From the NCBI GenBank assembly GCA_026391295.1, contig JAPLDS010000060.1, positions 1 through 55,212 of the forward strand: DNA of 55,212 nucleotides, given 5' to 3'. This document shows positions 33,024 to 43,235 of the stretch, piece by piece; within the stretch, counting starts at the first letter, position 1, and each line of letters starts with the position of its first letter. The notes under the pieces are model-generated. The model worked only from the letters and a program-made list of their open reading frames with translations. It had not been told where the DNA came from and did no database searches. The DNA is from Bacteroidia bacterium (GTDB lineage: Bacteria > Bacteroidota > Bacteroidia > Bacteroidales > Prolixibacteraceae). Both the position numbers and the translations under genes were made by a program.

Positions 33024-36000
33024 TTAAAAATCAAACGATACTTTGAAACCATAAGATGCAATCGAAGGCAAAGCCTTTCCTACGATTCCCTGATTTACGC
33101 CGATACCCTCGAAAGCTGATTCTGGATCAACATATTTGTCGGCAGCATTCCATTGGAAGATATTTCTTGCGACAAATCCTACCACTACATTTTCAACTTT
33201 AAGTTTAGATGTAATACTTGCAGGCAAAGTATAGTCGATTGTAAGCTCTTTTACTTTGAAGTTAGTCGCATCACGAATCAATGATTCTGGGAAATTCCAA
33301 TATTGTCCACCTAAGATAAGACCTGGTAAAGCATAGAATGTTTGAAGTGGATCTGCACCATTGACGATATAATCTGAATCTTTTGATGGATCACCACCTG
33401 GTTTTAACCATACACCTTTCATATAACAGGCATCATTGATTGGAACTGGTGTACCATACGTTGCGTAAGTAGAAACTAAAGATTTCATTGCAGCATAAGG
33501 CATCTTAGATGCATCTGGCCAAGCAAAACCTCCTGTTGCTCCATCACGTCCACCTGCAGTCCATTTGTTTGGTCCATTAACCGCATCTCCAATAGTCATC
33601 AGCGAGTGTCCGTTTGTTACGGCACGACGCTCAATGTTTGATACATATTGGCCGCCCATACGAAGACTTCCTACGATACCTAATCTCCAATTCTTGTATT
33701 TAAGAGAAGTGTGAGATCCTAAAATAAAGTCTGGGTTATAGTTGCCAATTCTTTGACGATCTTTTTCAGCATTTGAGTTTTTCCACTCGCCATTGTCATC
33801 AAGAACAAACATGCCAGCGTATGCGCTAGTCGATGGCATTCTTACAAATACTTTTTCAGCCCACATGGTTCCAACCTTTTCGCCAACGGCTAATTTAAGG
33901 TTTACGTTTGGACCAGCACCATAATATGTATAGCCATTTGGTACATAAGAGGCAGAAAGTGAAGTAACTTTAGATTCTACTTTGTTGAAGTTAAATCCAA
34001 ATTCCCAGTTCCAGTCTTTTGAACGAACAGGAACAAAGTTTAAAGAAAACTCATAACCTTTTGCTTCAACTGTTCCAACGTTTGTTAACATACCACCGTA
34101 ACCAACTCCTGGTGAGGTAGGGATTGCTCCTTGTTGATTTTCGTGCTTTTTACTGTATACTGTAACCTCCGCTGATACACGACGATCAAATAAAGCGATA
34201 TCAAATCCACCTTCGATTGATGTGGTAACTTCGGCTTTGATTTTTGGATCTACAAGAGAACCGCCAATATTTAAGATTTTTACACTGCCGTAGTCAATTG
34301 GACTAAATCCAAAAGTGTTGTTACTTCTAGGGCTTCCAATACCGTGACCAACCTGTGCAATACCACCTCTTAATTTAAGTAGGTTAATTACTGAAGGAAG
34401 GGTAAATGTAGTTGAAGGGATCCAGCTTAGAGATGCAGAAGGGTAGAAGTGATGATTTTTATCTTCTTCTAAGATTCCACTCATGTCATAACGACCAGAA
34501 AGATCCATGTATACTTGACTTGCATAACCAACTTGTCCAGTTACATATCCACTTTGTGATTTTCCGATACCCCAGCCGCTGCTAGAAGTCATAGTTCCTG
34601 CAACTGCATTACCTAATGAATAATCATTGGTACGAACTAGTCTTTCTGCATTTGCATAGTAGCTGTAAGATTGACCATAAGCGTAGTTGTAACCAGCTGT
34701 TGCATTAGTTGAAATTTTACCGAAATCTTTATTCCAAACTAACATCAAGTCATTTTGAACATTTAAGCCAGTGCCATTTGTTACGGTATATTTTCCATCA
34801 CGTTTTGCGCTGTCTTCAAAATCTTTTGCTCTCTTGTATTCGTAATTGTCACCATTGTAATCAATACCTGTGCGGGCAGTAATTTTCAATGACTTGTTAA
34901 TTTCGTAATCTAATTGAGCTTTACCAAAGAAATTGTCTTTGCGATATGTGTTTAATTCTGAATAAGCATACATGTATGGGTTGTCCAACATAGGCGTTCC
35001 ATCACCTTTATAGTAAGGAGCATTTTGTTTTTGACCCTCATATCCTGTTTTCCATACATTCTTCATTTCATGAATTGGCTGCAATGATGCAAGGAAATCC
35101 ATGGTTAACTCTTCAATTACATCACTGTTAGAGGATGTTTTGTTCGGAGTAAACTGACCCATGTAGTTTGAGTTAACAGAAAGCTTTAATTTAGGCGAGA
35201 TATTGTACTCAGCACTTAAATTGGCATTCATACGATCTGTTTGGTTGTTCGGCATAACACCAATATTTGACATTTTACCTAACGAGAAACGGAACGCTCC
35301 ATCTTTATAATTTCCTGATACACTAACGTTGTAGTTTTTTGTTGCACCCATCTGCATAAATTGCTGCAAACGATTTTCTTGCGTTGCCGCAAAAAGTTTT
35401 GTCTCTACACGTTGTGTTACCGTATTGTATTGATCAATCGTTGAGGTTGTGAAGTCTGCAAATTTTGCACCCCAGTCGTAACCGGCTGCATAGATCGAAG
35501 ATGCACGAATACCATCACCATATAACTTCTGTGTTTCAAAGAAGTTAAAAGGTCTATCCCATACCATCGAAGAATTAACAGAAACGCCAATACCTTTTTT
35601 ACCACCCTTACCAGATTTGGTGGTAATCATGATAACTCCATTACCTGCAGCAGAACCATATAGTGCACCTGCACTAGCTCCCTTAAGGATAGAGATACTT
35701 GCAATATCTTCTGGATTTAATTGTGATAATAAGTTACCAAAGTCAGCACCATTTCTATTGTCAACAGATGTCGTTCCAATTGGAATTCCATCAATAACGT
35801 AGAGTGGTTGAGCTGATAAGGTGGATGATGAAAGGTTTAAGCTAGTTGCTCCACGAATTGTTACGAAAACAGAACCAGCTGGATCTGAGCTCGATTGTGT
35901 GAAGTTGACCCCACTTACACGACCGTCTAATGATTTTAACACGTTAGAGCCTGCGCCTCGCGCTAATTCTTCTGATTTGACCTCAGAAACGGAGTATGCC

Positions 36001-36359
36001 AACGACTTCTTCTCTCTAGAGATACCAAGTGCCGTTACTACCACTTCATTAACGCCAATCACCTTAGACGAAAGTGCGATATCAAGCTTGCGCTGACTAC
36101 CTACTAATACCTCTTTAGCTTCTAATCCTACGAAAGAAAAGACCAAAGTGGCTTTGTTCTCGGCAGAAAGCGAGAATTTTCCATCAATATCGGTTACTGT
36201 TCCATTGGTAGTCCCTTTAACGACTACACTGACTCCGGGCAAGAATTGACCGGTATCATCCTTGACACTTCCCGTTACAACATTTTGCGCAAAAAGATTG
36301 TGCGTTAACACAACTAAGAAGCACAGTAACATTGCTTTAAGCAATTTCCTTTTCATCAT
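33024..36359 (-). CDS. SusC/RagA-family TonB-dependent outer-membrane transporter
   Basis: A 1111-residue transporter. It begins with a signal peptide (about 1-25, ending LFAQ), then a carboxypeptidase-regulatory-like beta-sandwich (about 28-105: VTGSVKDDTGQFLPGVSVVVKGT, GTVTDIDGKFSL). A plug domain follows, with the SusC signature LKSLDGRVSGVNFTQSSSDP and LYVIDGIPIGT, ISILKGASAGALYGSAAGNG. The 22-strand barrel fills the rest and ends in aromatic SFDF as outer-membrane proteins do. It is the first gene of a two-gene operon with SusD. No sensor (SusR, anti-sigma, HTCS) lies beside it, so regulation is unknown. No glycoside hydrolase is in the operon, so the cargo could be peptide or small glycan. 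Confidence 0.96.
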   Translation of the reverse strand: MMKRKLLKAMLLCFLVVLTHNLFAQNVVTGSVKDDTGQFLPGVSVVVKGTTNGTVTDIDGKFSLSAENKATLVFSFVGLEAKEVLVGSQRKLDIALSSKVIGVNEVVVTALGISREKKSLAYSVSEVKSEELARGAGSNVLKSLDGRVSGVNFTQSSSDPAGSVFVTIRGATSLNLSSSTLSAQPLYVIDGIPIGTTSVDNRNGADFGNLLSQLNPEDIASISILKGASAGALYGSAAGNGVIMITTKSGKGGKKGIGVSVNSSMVWDRPFNFFETQKLYGDGIRASSIYAAGYDWGAKFADFTTSTIDQYNTVTQRVETKLFAATQENRLQQFMQMGATKNYNVSVSGNYKDGAFRFSLGKMSNIGVMPNNQTDRMNANLSAEYNISPKLKLSVNSNYMGQFTPNKTSSNSDVIEELTMDFLASLQPIHEMKNVWKTGYEGQKQNAPYYKGDGTPMLDNPYMYAYSELNTYRKDNFFGKAQLDYEINKSLKITARTGIDYNGDNYEYKRAKDFEDSAKRDGKYTVTNGTGLNVQNDLMLVWNKDFGKISTNATAGYNYAYGQSYSYYANAERLVRTNDYSLGNAVAGTMTSSSGWGIGKSQSGYVTGQVGYASQVYMDLSGRYDMSGILEEDKNHHFYPSASLSWIPSTTFTLPSVINLLKLRGGIAQVGHGIGSPRSNNTFGFSPIDYGSVKILNIGGSLVDPKIKAEVTTSIEGGFDIALFDRRVSAEVTVYSKKHENQQGAIPTSPGVGYGGMLTNVGTVEAKGYEFSLNFVPVRSKDWNWEFGFNFNKVESKVTSLSASYVPNGYTYYGAGPNVNLKLAVGEKVGTMWAEKVFVRMPSTSAYAGMFVLDDNGEWKNSNAEKDRQRIGNYNPDFILGSHTSLKYKNWRLGIVGSLRMGGQYVSNIERRAVTNGHSLMTIGDAVNGPNKWTAGGRDGATGGFAWPDASKMPYAAMKSLVSTYATYGTPVPINDACYMKGVWLKPGGDPSKDSDYIVNGADPLQTFYALPGLILGGQYWNFPESLIRDATNFKVKELTIDYTLPASITSKLKVENVVVGFVARNIFQWNAADKYVDPESAFEGIGVNQGIVGKALPSIASYGFKVSFDF

Positions 36360-36895
36360 AAATAAATTTTGTTAGTTGTAATAATTGCTAATACTTAAAA
36401 TAAAAGAGTTTCAATTGTAATTCTATTTATTTGAGAATTGAGTATTTGCTTTAACCGAAATATCCTATTCTTTCCTAATTGAATTAATAATTGGCAATAT
36501 TAGTTAAAAAACATTAAAATACACTCCTCCTGGGTAATATTTTATTTTTTTTTTTCGCCTAGCCAAATTCGCTGTTAATTCTTGAGTTTTATGATAATTT
36601 TAATCCTGTTTTAGAAGATTTTAATTGTTAAATTTCCATTTTTTAAATGTTAAAAAGTGCATCAAATGAAATTGCATCGACCAACTAATTTCTATTAGTT
36701 GATCGTCGTTTCTAATTTAAGGTAAAACGCAATTAGAATTAACAATTAAAAGTTTAGCGATAATTTGACTTCAATATTTGAGAATTAATTTAAAATTATT
36801 TTGCCCTTCTCGTAAAACTATGATAGATCGGAGATTTTATTTCCTAAAATTGCATCCTTAAATCAAGCTAAACTGATTATTAAATTTCAAAACGT
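36360..36895. other. Long AT-rich divergent region upstream of SusC and the second oxidoreductase
   Basis: 536 bases without a credible gene. It must carry both promoters, but I found no exact TAnnTTTG match on either strand, which may mean that an alternative sigma factor or an activator is used. One strong inverted repeat is listed separately. Confidence 0.5.
36678..36705. promoter_or_regulatory. Inverted repeat in the SusC upstream region
   Basis: CGACCAACTAAT and ATTAGTTGATCG form a 12-base stem with one mismatch and a TTCT loop. It lies about 320 bases from susC and 190 bases from the oxidoreductase start. It has no U-tract, so an operator or leader structure is more likely than a terminator. 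Confidence 0.45.
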
Positions 36896-38206
36896 ATGGA
36901 AGAGTTAAAAAAAGGTTGGTCGAGAAGGCATTTCTTGGGTGCGTCAGCTACAGGCCTTGTAGGTATTGCCGTGATGCCAGCATTTGCAGGAGGCCAGGCA
37001 GATCATGATTTGAAAATTGGCTTTATTGGATTAGGCCGACAAGGGATGTTTTTACTCGATGGTTTCTTACAGATTCCAGGAGTTCAGGCTGTTGCCGCTT
37101 GTGATGTTTATGGTATTAAACGAAAACGTTTTAAACAACGAGTTAGCGCCTTTTATACTAAGGCTGGTAAATCTGTCGATGTTGAGACGTATGAAAAATA
37201 TGGCGATTTATTAAGTCGTGAAGATATTAAGGCTGTTGTTATTGCCGTTCCAGATCATTCCCATGCTTACATTGCTATTGCAGCTTTAAAAGCGGGTAAG
37301 GACGTCTATCTAGAGAAACCAATGACCTTTACTATAAAAGAGGGACAGGAGTTGAAGAAAGCCGTGCGCGAGAATGGGCGCATCTTTGGATTGGGAAGCC
37401 AACAACGTTCGGACCCAAATTTCCAATATGCTGTTAATCTGGTGCAGACTGGTGCTATTGGTAAGATTTCAAAAGTTAATGCCTATGTGGGAGCCCCTCC
37501 AAAACCGTATGATCTTCCTGAAGAAACAATTCCTGCTGATTTAAATTGGGATTTGTGGTTAGGTCCACTTCCGACTCCAATTCATTACAATTCAGAACTT
37601 GACCCAATTATCTCCTTAGATCCTGAAGTTAAAGAGAAAACTTGGGGCGGATGGCGCTGGTATAAAGAGATGGGCGGCGGTTTCACCACCGACTGGGGTG
37701 CTCATATGTTCGATATTGCTCAATGGGGTTTAGGTATGGACCGCAATGGACCAGTTGAAATATCTCCCATCGGCGATGGCACTGAATATATCTCATATAC
37801 TTATGCAAATGGAATCGTTATGACATCAGAGCCTTTTGATGAGAAGAAAACTAAAGGTGTTAAATTCTACGGCGAGAAGGGTTGGATCGAAGTATCACGC
37901 GGCTATTTCAATGCTTCTGATCCTAAGTTGATCCCAACAGCTAAAACGAAGTCTGATGGCCCTTATGAAACAAAAATTCCTCATCAGGTTAATTTTGTGG
38001 AAGCGGTACGCAATCATAAAGATCCTGCTGTTACAGTAGAAATAGGACATAGCAGTGCGACGGTTTGTAATTTAGGTAACATAGCTTGTGATTTAAAGAG
38101 GACGATTAAATGGAATCCTCAAACAGAGACTTTTATCGATGATAAAGATGGTGCTGCTGCTAAGAAACTTCATTATGAGTATCGCGCCGGGTGGAAACTC
38201 GTGTAA
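36896..38206 (+). CDS. Gfo/Idh/MocA family oxidoreductase with twin-arginine signal
   Basis: A 436-residue NAD(P)-dependent oxidoreductase. Tat motif SRRHFLG at 9-15, then a hydrophobic stretch ending AFAGG. Nucleotide loop IGFIGLGRQG at 41-50 and EKP at 140-142. The C-terminal domain has GAHMFDIAQWGLG, with the His often used in catalysis or metal contact in this family. It is divergent from SusCD, and its C-terminal domain clearly differs from that of the 2641-4122 protein, so they are not recent duplicates. Substrate unknown; periplasmic. Confidence 0.9.
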   Translation: MEELKKGWSRRHFLGASATGLVGIAVMPAFAGGQADHDLKIGFIGLGRQGMFLLDGFLQIPGVQAVAACDVYGIKRKRFKQRVSAFYTKAGKSVDVETYEKYGDLLSREDIKAVVIAVPDHSHAYIAIAALKAGKDVYLEKPMTFTIKEGQELKKAVRENGRIFGLGSQQRSDPNFQYAVNLVQTGAIGKISKVNAYVGAPPKPYDLPEETIPADLNWDLWLGPLPTPIHYNSELDPIISLDPEVKEKTWGGWRWYKEMGGGFTTDWGAHMFDIAQWGLGMDRNGPVEISPIGDGTEYISYTYANGIVMTSEPFDEKKTKGVKFYGEKGWIEVSRGYFNASDPKLIPTAKTKSDGPYETKIPHQVNFVEAVRNHKDPAVTVEIGHSSATVCNLGNIACDLKRTIKWNPQTETFIDDKDGAAAKKLHYEYRAGWKLV

Positions 38207-38224
38207 TTAACTTTCAATTATAAA

Positions 38225-38262
38225 ATAAATAAGGTGCTTCAGAATTGAGGCACCTTATTTTA
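38225..38262. terminator. Bidirectional terminator
   Basis: AAATAAGGTGC pairs with GCACCTTATTT around a short loop, with A- and T-rich flanks. Lies between the convergent oxidoreductase gene and pheS. Confidence 0.8.
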
Positions 38263-38329
38263 TGGGTTGATGGATTCTTATAAATTTAAATTAATCTCAA
38301 AAAGATCAACGTGAGAATTTCTGAAATGT

Positions 38330-39349
38330 TTAGTTTGCCGATTCAAATTGTTGCAAGAAGCGAACGTCGTTTTCGAAATAAAGGCGTAAGTCATTGATGC
38401 CAAATTTAAGCATCGCAATACGCTCCAGCCCCATGCCAAAAGCATAGCCTGTATATTTTTTCGAATCGATACCTGAAGCCTCAAGGACATTAGGATCTAC
38501 CATTCCGCATCCCATGATCTCTAACCAACCTGTATATTTGCAGACATTGCATCCTTTGCCGCTGCAGATAGAGCACGATACATCAACCTCCGCAGATGGC
38601 TCTGTAAAGGGGAAATAAGATGGGCGCATCCGAATCTCTGCACTTTCACCAAATAACTCCTTGGCATAGTATAGTAGAGTTTGCTTTAAGTCAGCAAAGG
38701 AGACGTTCTCGTCGATATATAATCCTTCAACTTGATGAAACATGCAATGAGCACGGTATGAAATGGCTTCGTTTCTGAAAACCCGACCTGGAGTAATAGT
38801 CCGAATAGGTGGTTTCATCGTCTCCATATCATGCACTTGAACCGAGGAGGTATGGGTGCGTAATAAGATATCTGGATTTCGCTGGATGAAAAAAGTATCT
38901 TGCATATCGCGAGCAGGATGCTCTTCTGGGAAGTTCAACGCGCTAAATACGTGCCAATCGTCTTCGATCTCTGGACCTTCTGATACCACAAAACCTAATT
39001 TTTTGAAGATGTCAAGGATTTCATTTTTGATGATTGAGATTGGATGACGGGTGCCTAACTTCATTGATTCGCCAGGCAATGTTAAGTCTAAACCAGAAAC
39101 TGATTGCTCATTGTCTTGAAGTCCATCTCTCAAAAGGTTGAACTTCTCAAGCGCAAACTCTTTCAAGGTATTTACAGCTTGTCCAACTTCCTTTTTTTGT
39201 TCAGGCGAAACATTCCTAAACTCTTCAAAAAGCTTCGCAATTTCACCTTTCTTGCTAAGGTATTTAATCCGTAGTTCTTCAATCTCAGCAGCTGAACTTG
39301 CAATAACTTTATCAATTTCTTGCTGTAAATCTTGGATGCGCGTTAACAT
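38330..39349 (-). CDS. pheS: Phenylalanyl-tRNA synthetase alpha subunit
   Basis: Catalytic subunit that charges tRNA-Phe. 339 residues, standard. The N-terminal coiled-coil tRNA-binding arm (about 1-85) is followed by class II motifs: motif 2 in GRVFRNEAISYRAHCMFHQVEG and motif 3 in FGMGLERIAMLKFG. The region with HPARDMQDTFF and the zinc-like Cys cluster CSICSGKGCNVC is typical of this family in Bacteroidota. The beta subunit gene (pheT) is not adjacent. Confidence 0.97.
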   Translation of the reverse strand: MLTRIQDLQQEIDKVIASSAAEIEELRIKYLSKKGEIAKLFEEFRNVSPEQKKEVGQAVNTLKEFALEKFNLLRDGLQDNEQSVSGLDLTLPGESMKLGTRHPISIIKNEILDIFKKLGFVVSEGPEIEDDWHVFSALNFPEEHPARDMQDTFFIQRNPDILLRTHTSSVQVHDMETMKPPIRTITPGRVFRNEAISYRAHCMFHQVEGLYIDENVSFADLKQTLLYYAKELFGESAEIRMRPSYFPFTEPSAEVDVSCSICSGKGCNVCKYTGWLEIMGCGMVDPNVLEASGIDSKKYTGYAFGMGLERIAMLKFGINDLRLYFENDVRFLQQFESAN

Positions 39350-39408
39350 TGCAATCGTTATTTTGTGAAGTGTAAAATTACAAAAAATATGTTTGACTCA
39401 AATTGATC

Positions 39409-41472
39409 TTATTTTAACCCACTCCGTTCTAAAAGTGCATCTATCCCAGGTTCTTGACCTCTAAAGGCTTTGTAAAGCGCCATCGGATGTTCTGTACCCC
39501 CTTTTTCTAATATATTTTCGCGGAATGAGTTGGCCGTTTTTTTGTCAAAAATCCCGTTTGTTTTGAAGAGTGAAAAAGCATCTGCGTCCAGGACTTCAGC
39601 CCATTTATAGCCATAGTACCCAGATGAATAACCACCGCCAAAAATATGAGAGAATGCGGTACTTAAGCAACTCCCTTCCACCGGAGCGAAAAGCTCAGTA
39701 GGAGCAATGGCTGCTTGTTCAAAAGGAACAATTTCACCAGTCATAGGCTCTGTAATCGAATGCCAAGCCATATCATTTAATCCAAAGCTCAGTTGTCTTT
39801 CACATGCATACCCAGCTTGGAAATTTTCAGCTTTAATAAGCTTCTCTACTAACTCGGAAGGTATCTGTTCGCCTGTCTTGTAGTGAAAAGCAAACAGGTC
39901 GAGCCACTCTTTTTGTGTGGCCCAGTTTTCCATGATCTGTGAAGGTAGCTCGACAAAATCACGGTAAACATTGGTTCCAGAATGGCTCGCGTAGGTTGTA
40001 TTGGCAAGCATGCCATGAAGTGCGTGTCCGAATTCATGCAGCAATGTAGTGACCTCATTAAAGGTTAGCAGCGATGGCTTTGTGGCGGTAGGCTTTGTGA
40101 AATTGCAGACAATTGTAATGATTGGCCTGATAACCTTACCCTTCACATGGCTAGCTGGTCGAAGATCGTTCATCCACGCTCCGCCGCTCTTTCCTTCTCG
40201 CGGAAAGAAATCAAGATACAAGACAGAAATAAAAGAGCCATCTTGATCAAATACTTCATAGCCAGTTGCATCAGAGTGATATACAGGAATCTGTTGATTT
40301 TCTTTAAAGGTAAGACCATAAAGTCGTGAAGAGAGATCAAAAACTCCATCTCTAACTTTTTCAAGTTGGAAATAGGGTTTTACTTGTTGTTCATCAAAAC
40401 CATAACTTTGGTTTTTTAATTTCTCTGAATAATAGCTCCAGTCCCAACGTTGAAGAGGTTCGTTCATCCCCTGAGTTTTTGCAAATTCTACTACTTCAGC
40501 AAATTCCTTTTGAGCTGCTGGTCTTGAAGCAGTATGCAACTCTTGCAAAAAGCTATTTACTTTTGTTGGGTTTTCTGCCATTTGTTCTGCTAATACATAT
40601 TCGGCATGTGTCTTAAAGCCTAATAGGTTTGCTTTTTCAAGCTTAAGATTTACAATCTTACGGATGATCTCCTCGTTGTTGTTTTCATTTTTCTGGTAAC
40701 CTCTTGAGGTGTAAGCGCGATAAAGTTTTTCTCGAAGTGTTCTCGAATCGGCATATTTCATAAAACCAACAAAACTTGGGCCTTGAAGGGAGAATAGCCA
40801 CCCTTTCTTTTTCTTCGATTTGGCTGTTTGTGCAGCTGCCTCAAGCTCCGATTCTGGTAATCCGGTTAACTCTTTTGGATCAGTAAGTAGCAGTTCGTAG
40901 CCATTTGTCTCCGCTAAGATATGCTCTCCGAATTGAAGCGAAAGTTGTGCCAGTTCAGTTGTTATCTCCGCATAACGTATTTTTGCTTCTCCTTCTAAAT
41001 TAGCTCCACTTCTTACAAATCCAAGGTATTTCTTCTCTAAAAGATGGAGGTCTTCAGCATTAAGTTTTAGGTTCTCTTTATCCTTGTATATCTCTTTAAC
41101 TTTTGCAAATAGCTCCTCGTTTAGCGAGATGTAATTTGAAAATTCAGAAAGCTTTGGCGAAATCTCACGTGTTATGGCTTGAATGGTATCGTCCGTTTCA
41201 GCGTGGTTTAAATTAAAGAGAACACTCGTTGCTTTTTCCAGTTTCTCTCCACATACTTCAAGCGCGACAATTACATTTTCAAAAGTTGGGGTGTCTTGAC
41301 TTTTGATTATGTGATCTACTTCGGCCCTTGTTTCTTGCAATGCAAGTTCTATCGCAGGTATGAAATGTTCGTGTTTGATTAAATTAAATGGGGGTGTCTG
41401 ATGAGGAGTTGCCCATTCTGCCAATAGTGGATTGTTTTCTAATTGGGAATTTTGTGTCGCTGCTTTCTTCAT
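39409..41472 (-). CDS. M3-family metallopeptidase (peptidyl-dipeptidase Dcp / oligopeptidase A type)
   Basis: Cytosolic zinc peptidase that degrades short peptides. 687 residues. The thermolysin-like motif HEFGH is at H479-E480-F-G-H483 (LLHEFGHALHGML), with the third zinc ligand Glu in the conserved helix about 25 residues later (VELPSQIMENW). The DFFPREGKSGGAW segment is also diagnostic. Length and the absence of a signal peptide suit Dcp. The choice between Dcp and OpdA is left open. Confidence 0.92.
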   Translation of the reverse strand: MKKAATQNSQLENNPLLAEWATPHQTPPFNLIKHEHFIPAIELALQETRAEVDHIIKSQDTPTFENVIVALEVCGEKLEKATSVLFNLNHAETDDTIQAITREISPKLSEFSNYISLNEELFAKVKEIYKDKENLKLNAEDLHLLEKKYLGFVRSGANLEGEAKIRYAEITTELAQLSLQFGEHILAETNGYELLLTDPKELTGLPESELEAAAQTAKSKKKKGWLFSLQGPSFVGFMKYADSRTLREKLYRAYTSRGYQKNENNNEEIIRKIVNLKLEKANLLGFKTHAEYVLAEQMAENPTKVNSFLQELHTASRPAAQKEFAEVVEFAKTQGMNEPLQRWDWSYYSEKLKNQSYGFDEQQVKPYFQLEKVRDGVFDLSSRLYGLTFKENQQIPVYHSDATGYEVFDQDGSFISVLYLDFFPREGKSGGAWMNDLRPASHVKGKVIRPIITIVCNFTKPTATKPSLLTFNEVTTLLHEFGHALHGMLANTTYASHSGTNVYRDFVELPSQIMENWATQKEWLDLFAFHYKTGEQIPSELVEKLIKAENFQAGYACERQLSFGLNDMAWHSITEPMTGEIVPFEQAAIAPTELFAPVEGSCLSTAFSHIFGGGYSSGYYGYKWAEVLDADAFSLFKTNGIFDKKTANSFRENILEKGGTEHPMALYKAFRGQEPGIDALLERSGLK

Positions 41473-41556
41473 TGAGTAAAAACTACTTTAATATTGGATT
41501 GCTCTGGGATCTAAGTTAACCTAGTCTTGGTTTAGAGTGATTTTGTACGATAAAAA

Positions 41557-41599
41557 AATACCACCATCTAGTCTTCTAATCGGAATAGATGGTGGTATT
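41557..41599 (-). terminator. Terminator of glyS
   Basis: AATACCACCATCTA pairs perfectly with TAGATGGTGGTATT, and a T-run follows on the minus strand. Lies 18 bases after the glyS stop. Confidence 0.88.
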
Positions 41600-41616
41600 C
41601 GTAGACTATAAAATAA

Positions 41617-43173
41617 TTAATCTTTTAATTGTTTGAAAAGCGTTCTAAATCCTACTTGAGCAGAGATAAGTTCTCGTAGTTGACTAATCTGAACACGCTC
41701 TTGAAGCATTGAGTCACGGTAACGAATTGTTACGGTATTGTCAGTTGCAGTATCATGATCTACGGTTACGCAGAATGGTGTGCCGATCGCATCTTGACGT
41801 CTGTAGCGTTTGCCAATAGAGTCTTTCTCGTCGTACTGACAATTAAAATCGAATTTTAATTCTTCAATGATCTCACGTGCTTTCTCTGGTAAGCCATCTT
41901 TCTTTATCAAAGGCATAACAGCTAATTTTACTGGAGCCAATGGTGCTGGAAGTCGCAATACAACGCGAGTTTCTTTTTGACCGTTGTTATCCTCTACGGT
42001 ATCTTCGTGATATGATGCTGCCATGATTTGCAGGAACATCCGATCGACACCGATAGAAGTTTCTACCACATAAGGGACATATGATTCATTTAGTTCTGGA
42101 TCGAAATATTGAATTTTCTTCCCAGAGAATTTTTGATGTTGAGATAGATCATAATCGGTACGTGAATGGATTCCTTCGACTTCTTTAAAGCCAAAAGGAA
42201 ACTTAAACTCGATGTCTACTGCCGCATTGGCGTAGTGAGCTAGTTTTTCGTGTAAATGGAATTTGTAGTTTTCGTTTCCGAAGCCTAGTGCTTGGTGCCA
42301 TTTAATACGCAGTTGTTTCCATTTTTCGAACCACTCTAATTCAGTTCCAGGACGTACAAAGAATTGTAATTCCATCTGTTCAAACTCACGCATTCTAAAT
42401 ATAAACTGTCTTGCAACAATTTCATTTCTAAATGCTTTCCCGATTTGTGCAATGCCAAATGGAATTTTCATCCGACCTGATTTTTGCACATTCATGTAGT
42501 TGACGAAGATTCCTTGAGCAGTCTCAGGGCGCAGGTAAACTTTTAAAGAGCCATCGGCTGTTGAACCCATCTCTGTAGAGAACATCAGGTTGAATTGGCG
42601 TACTTCGGTCCAGTTGCGTGTGCCCGATATTGGACATACGATCTCTTGGTCTTCAATGATTTGTTTTAGCTCAACGAGATCTGCATTGTTAAGAGCTTCT
42701 GCGAATCTGTTGTGCAGTTCATCCCATTTTATTTGGTATTCTAATACACGACCATTGGTGGCTCTAAACTGTGCTTCATCGAACATCTCTCCAAATCGAG
42801 CACTTGCCTTTTCAACTTCTTTGTCGATTTTTCCTTCGATTTTAGCTAGCTGCTCTTCGATTAGTACATCGGCACGGTATCTTTTTTTAGAATCTTTGTT
42901 ATCAATCAGGGGGTCGTTAAATGCATCTACGTGACCTGATGCTTTCCATATTGTTGGATGCATAAAGATTGCTGAGTCAATGCCAACGATGTTTTCATGC
43001 AACAAAACCATAGAGTCCCACCAGTATTTTTTGATGTTATTCTTGAGTTCAACGCCATATTGACCATAATCGTAAACGGCGCTTAAGCCATCGTATATTT
43101 CACTTGAAGGGAATACGTAACCATATTCTTTGCAGTGTGCAATCAGTTTTTTGAATAAATCTTCTTGAGCCAT
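41617..43173 (-). CDS. glyS: Glycyl-tRNA synthetase (alpha2 type)
   Basis: Class II synthetase of the eukaryote-like dimeric type, 518 residues. N-terminal motif 1 region ends at about 100; the PETAQGIFVNYMNVQKSGRMK segment and motif 2 (GKAFRNEIVARQFIFRMREFEQME) are followed by the substrate region HSRTDYDLSQHQKFSGK. The C-terminal anticodon domain carries APVKLAVMPLI. Motif 3 is in VVETSIGVDRMFLQIM. A perfect small inverted repeat (GACGTT-GG-AACGTC) lies just upstream, of unknown meaning. Confidence 0.97.
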   Translation of the reverse strand: MAQEDLFKKLIAHCKEYGYVFPSSEIYDGLSAVYDYGQYGVELKNNIKKYWWDSMVLLHENIVGIDSAIFMHPTIWKASGHVDAFNDPLIDNKDSKKRYRADVLIEEQLAKIEGKIDKEVEKASARFGEMFDEAQFRATNGRVLEYQIKWDELHNRFAEALNNADLVELKQIIEDQEIVCPISGTRNWTEVRQFNLMFSTEMGSTADGSLKVYLRPETAQGIFVNYMNVQKSGRMKIPFGIAQIGKAFRNEIVARQFIFRMREFEQMELQFFVRPGTELEWFEKWKQLRIKWHQALGFGNENYKFHLHEKLAHYANAAVDIEFKFPFGFKEVEGIHSRTDYDLSQHQKFSGKKIQYFDPELNESYVPYVVETSIGVDRMFLQIMAASYHEDTVEDNNGQKETRVVLRLPAPLAPVKLAVMPLIKKDGLPEKAREIIEELKFDFNCQYDEKDSIGKRYRRQDAIGTPFCVTVDHDTATDNTVTIRYRDSMLQERVQISQLRELISAQVGFRTLFKQLKD

Positions 43174-43235
43174 ATTTTGTTATGTAAGACGTTGGAACGT
43201 CACGTTAAGTTTGCTAATTTAATCTCTTTTGAGCT

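Noticed and set aside
43178-43205. Small palindrome (GACGTT-GG-AACGTC) before glyS as a T-box or regulatory RNA
   Set aside because: Six base pairs only, no specifier loop or anti-terminator, and T-boxes are not typical in this phylum.
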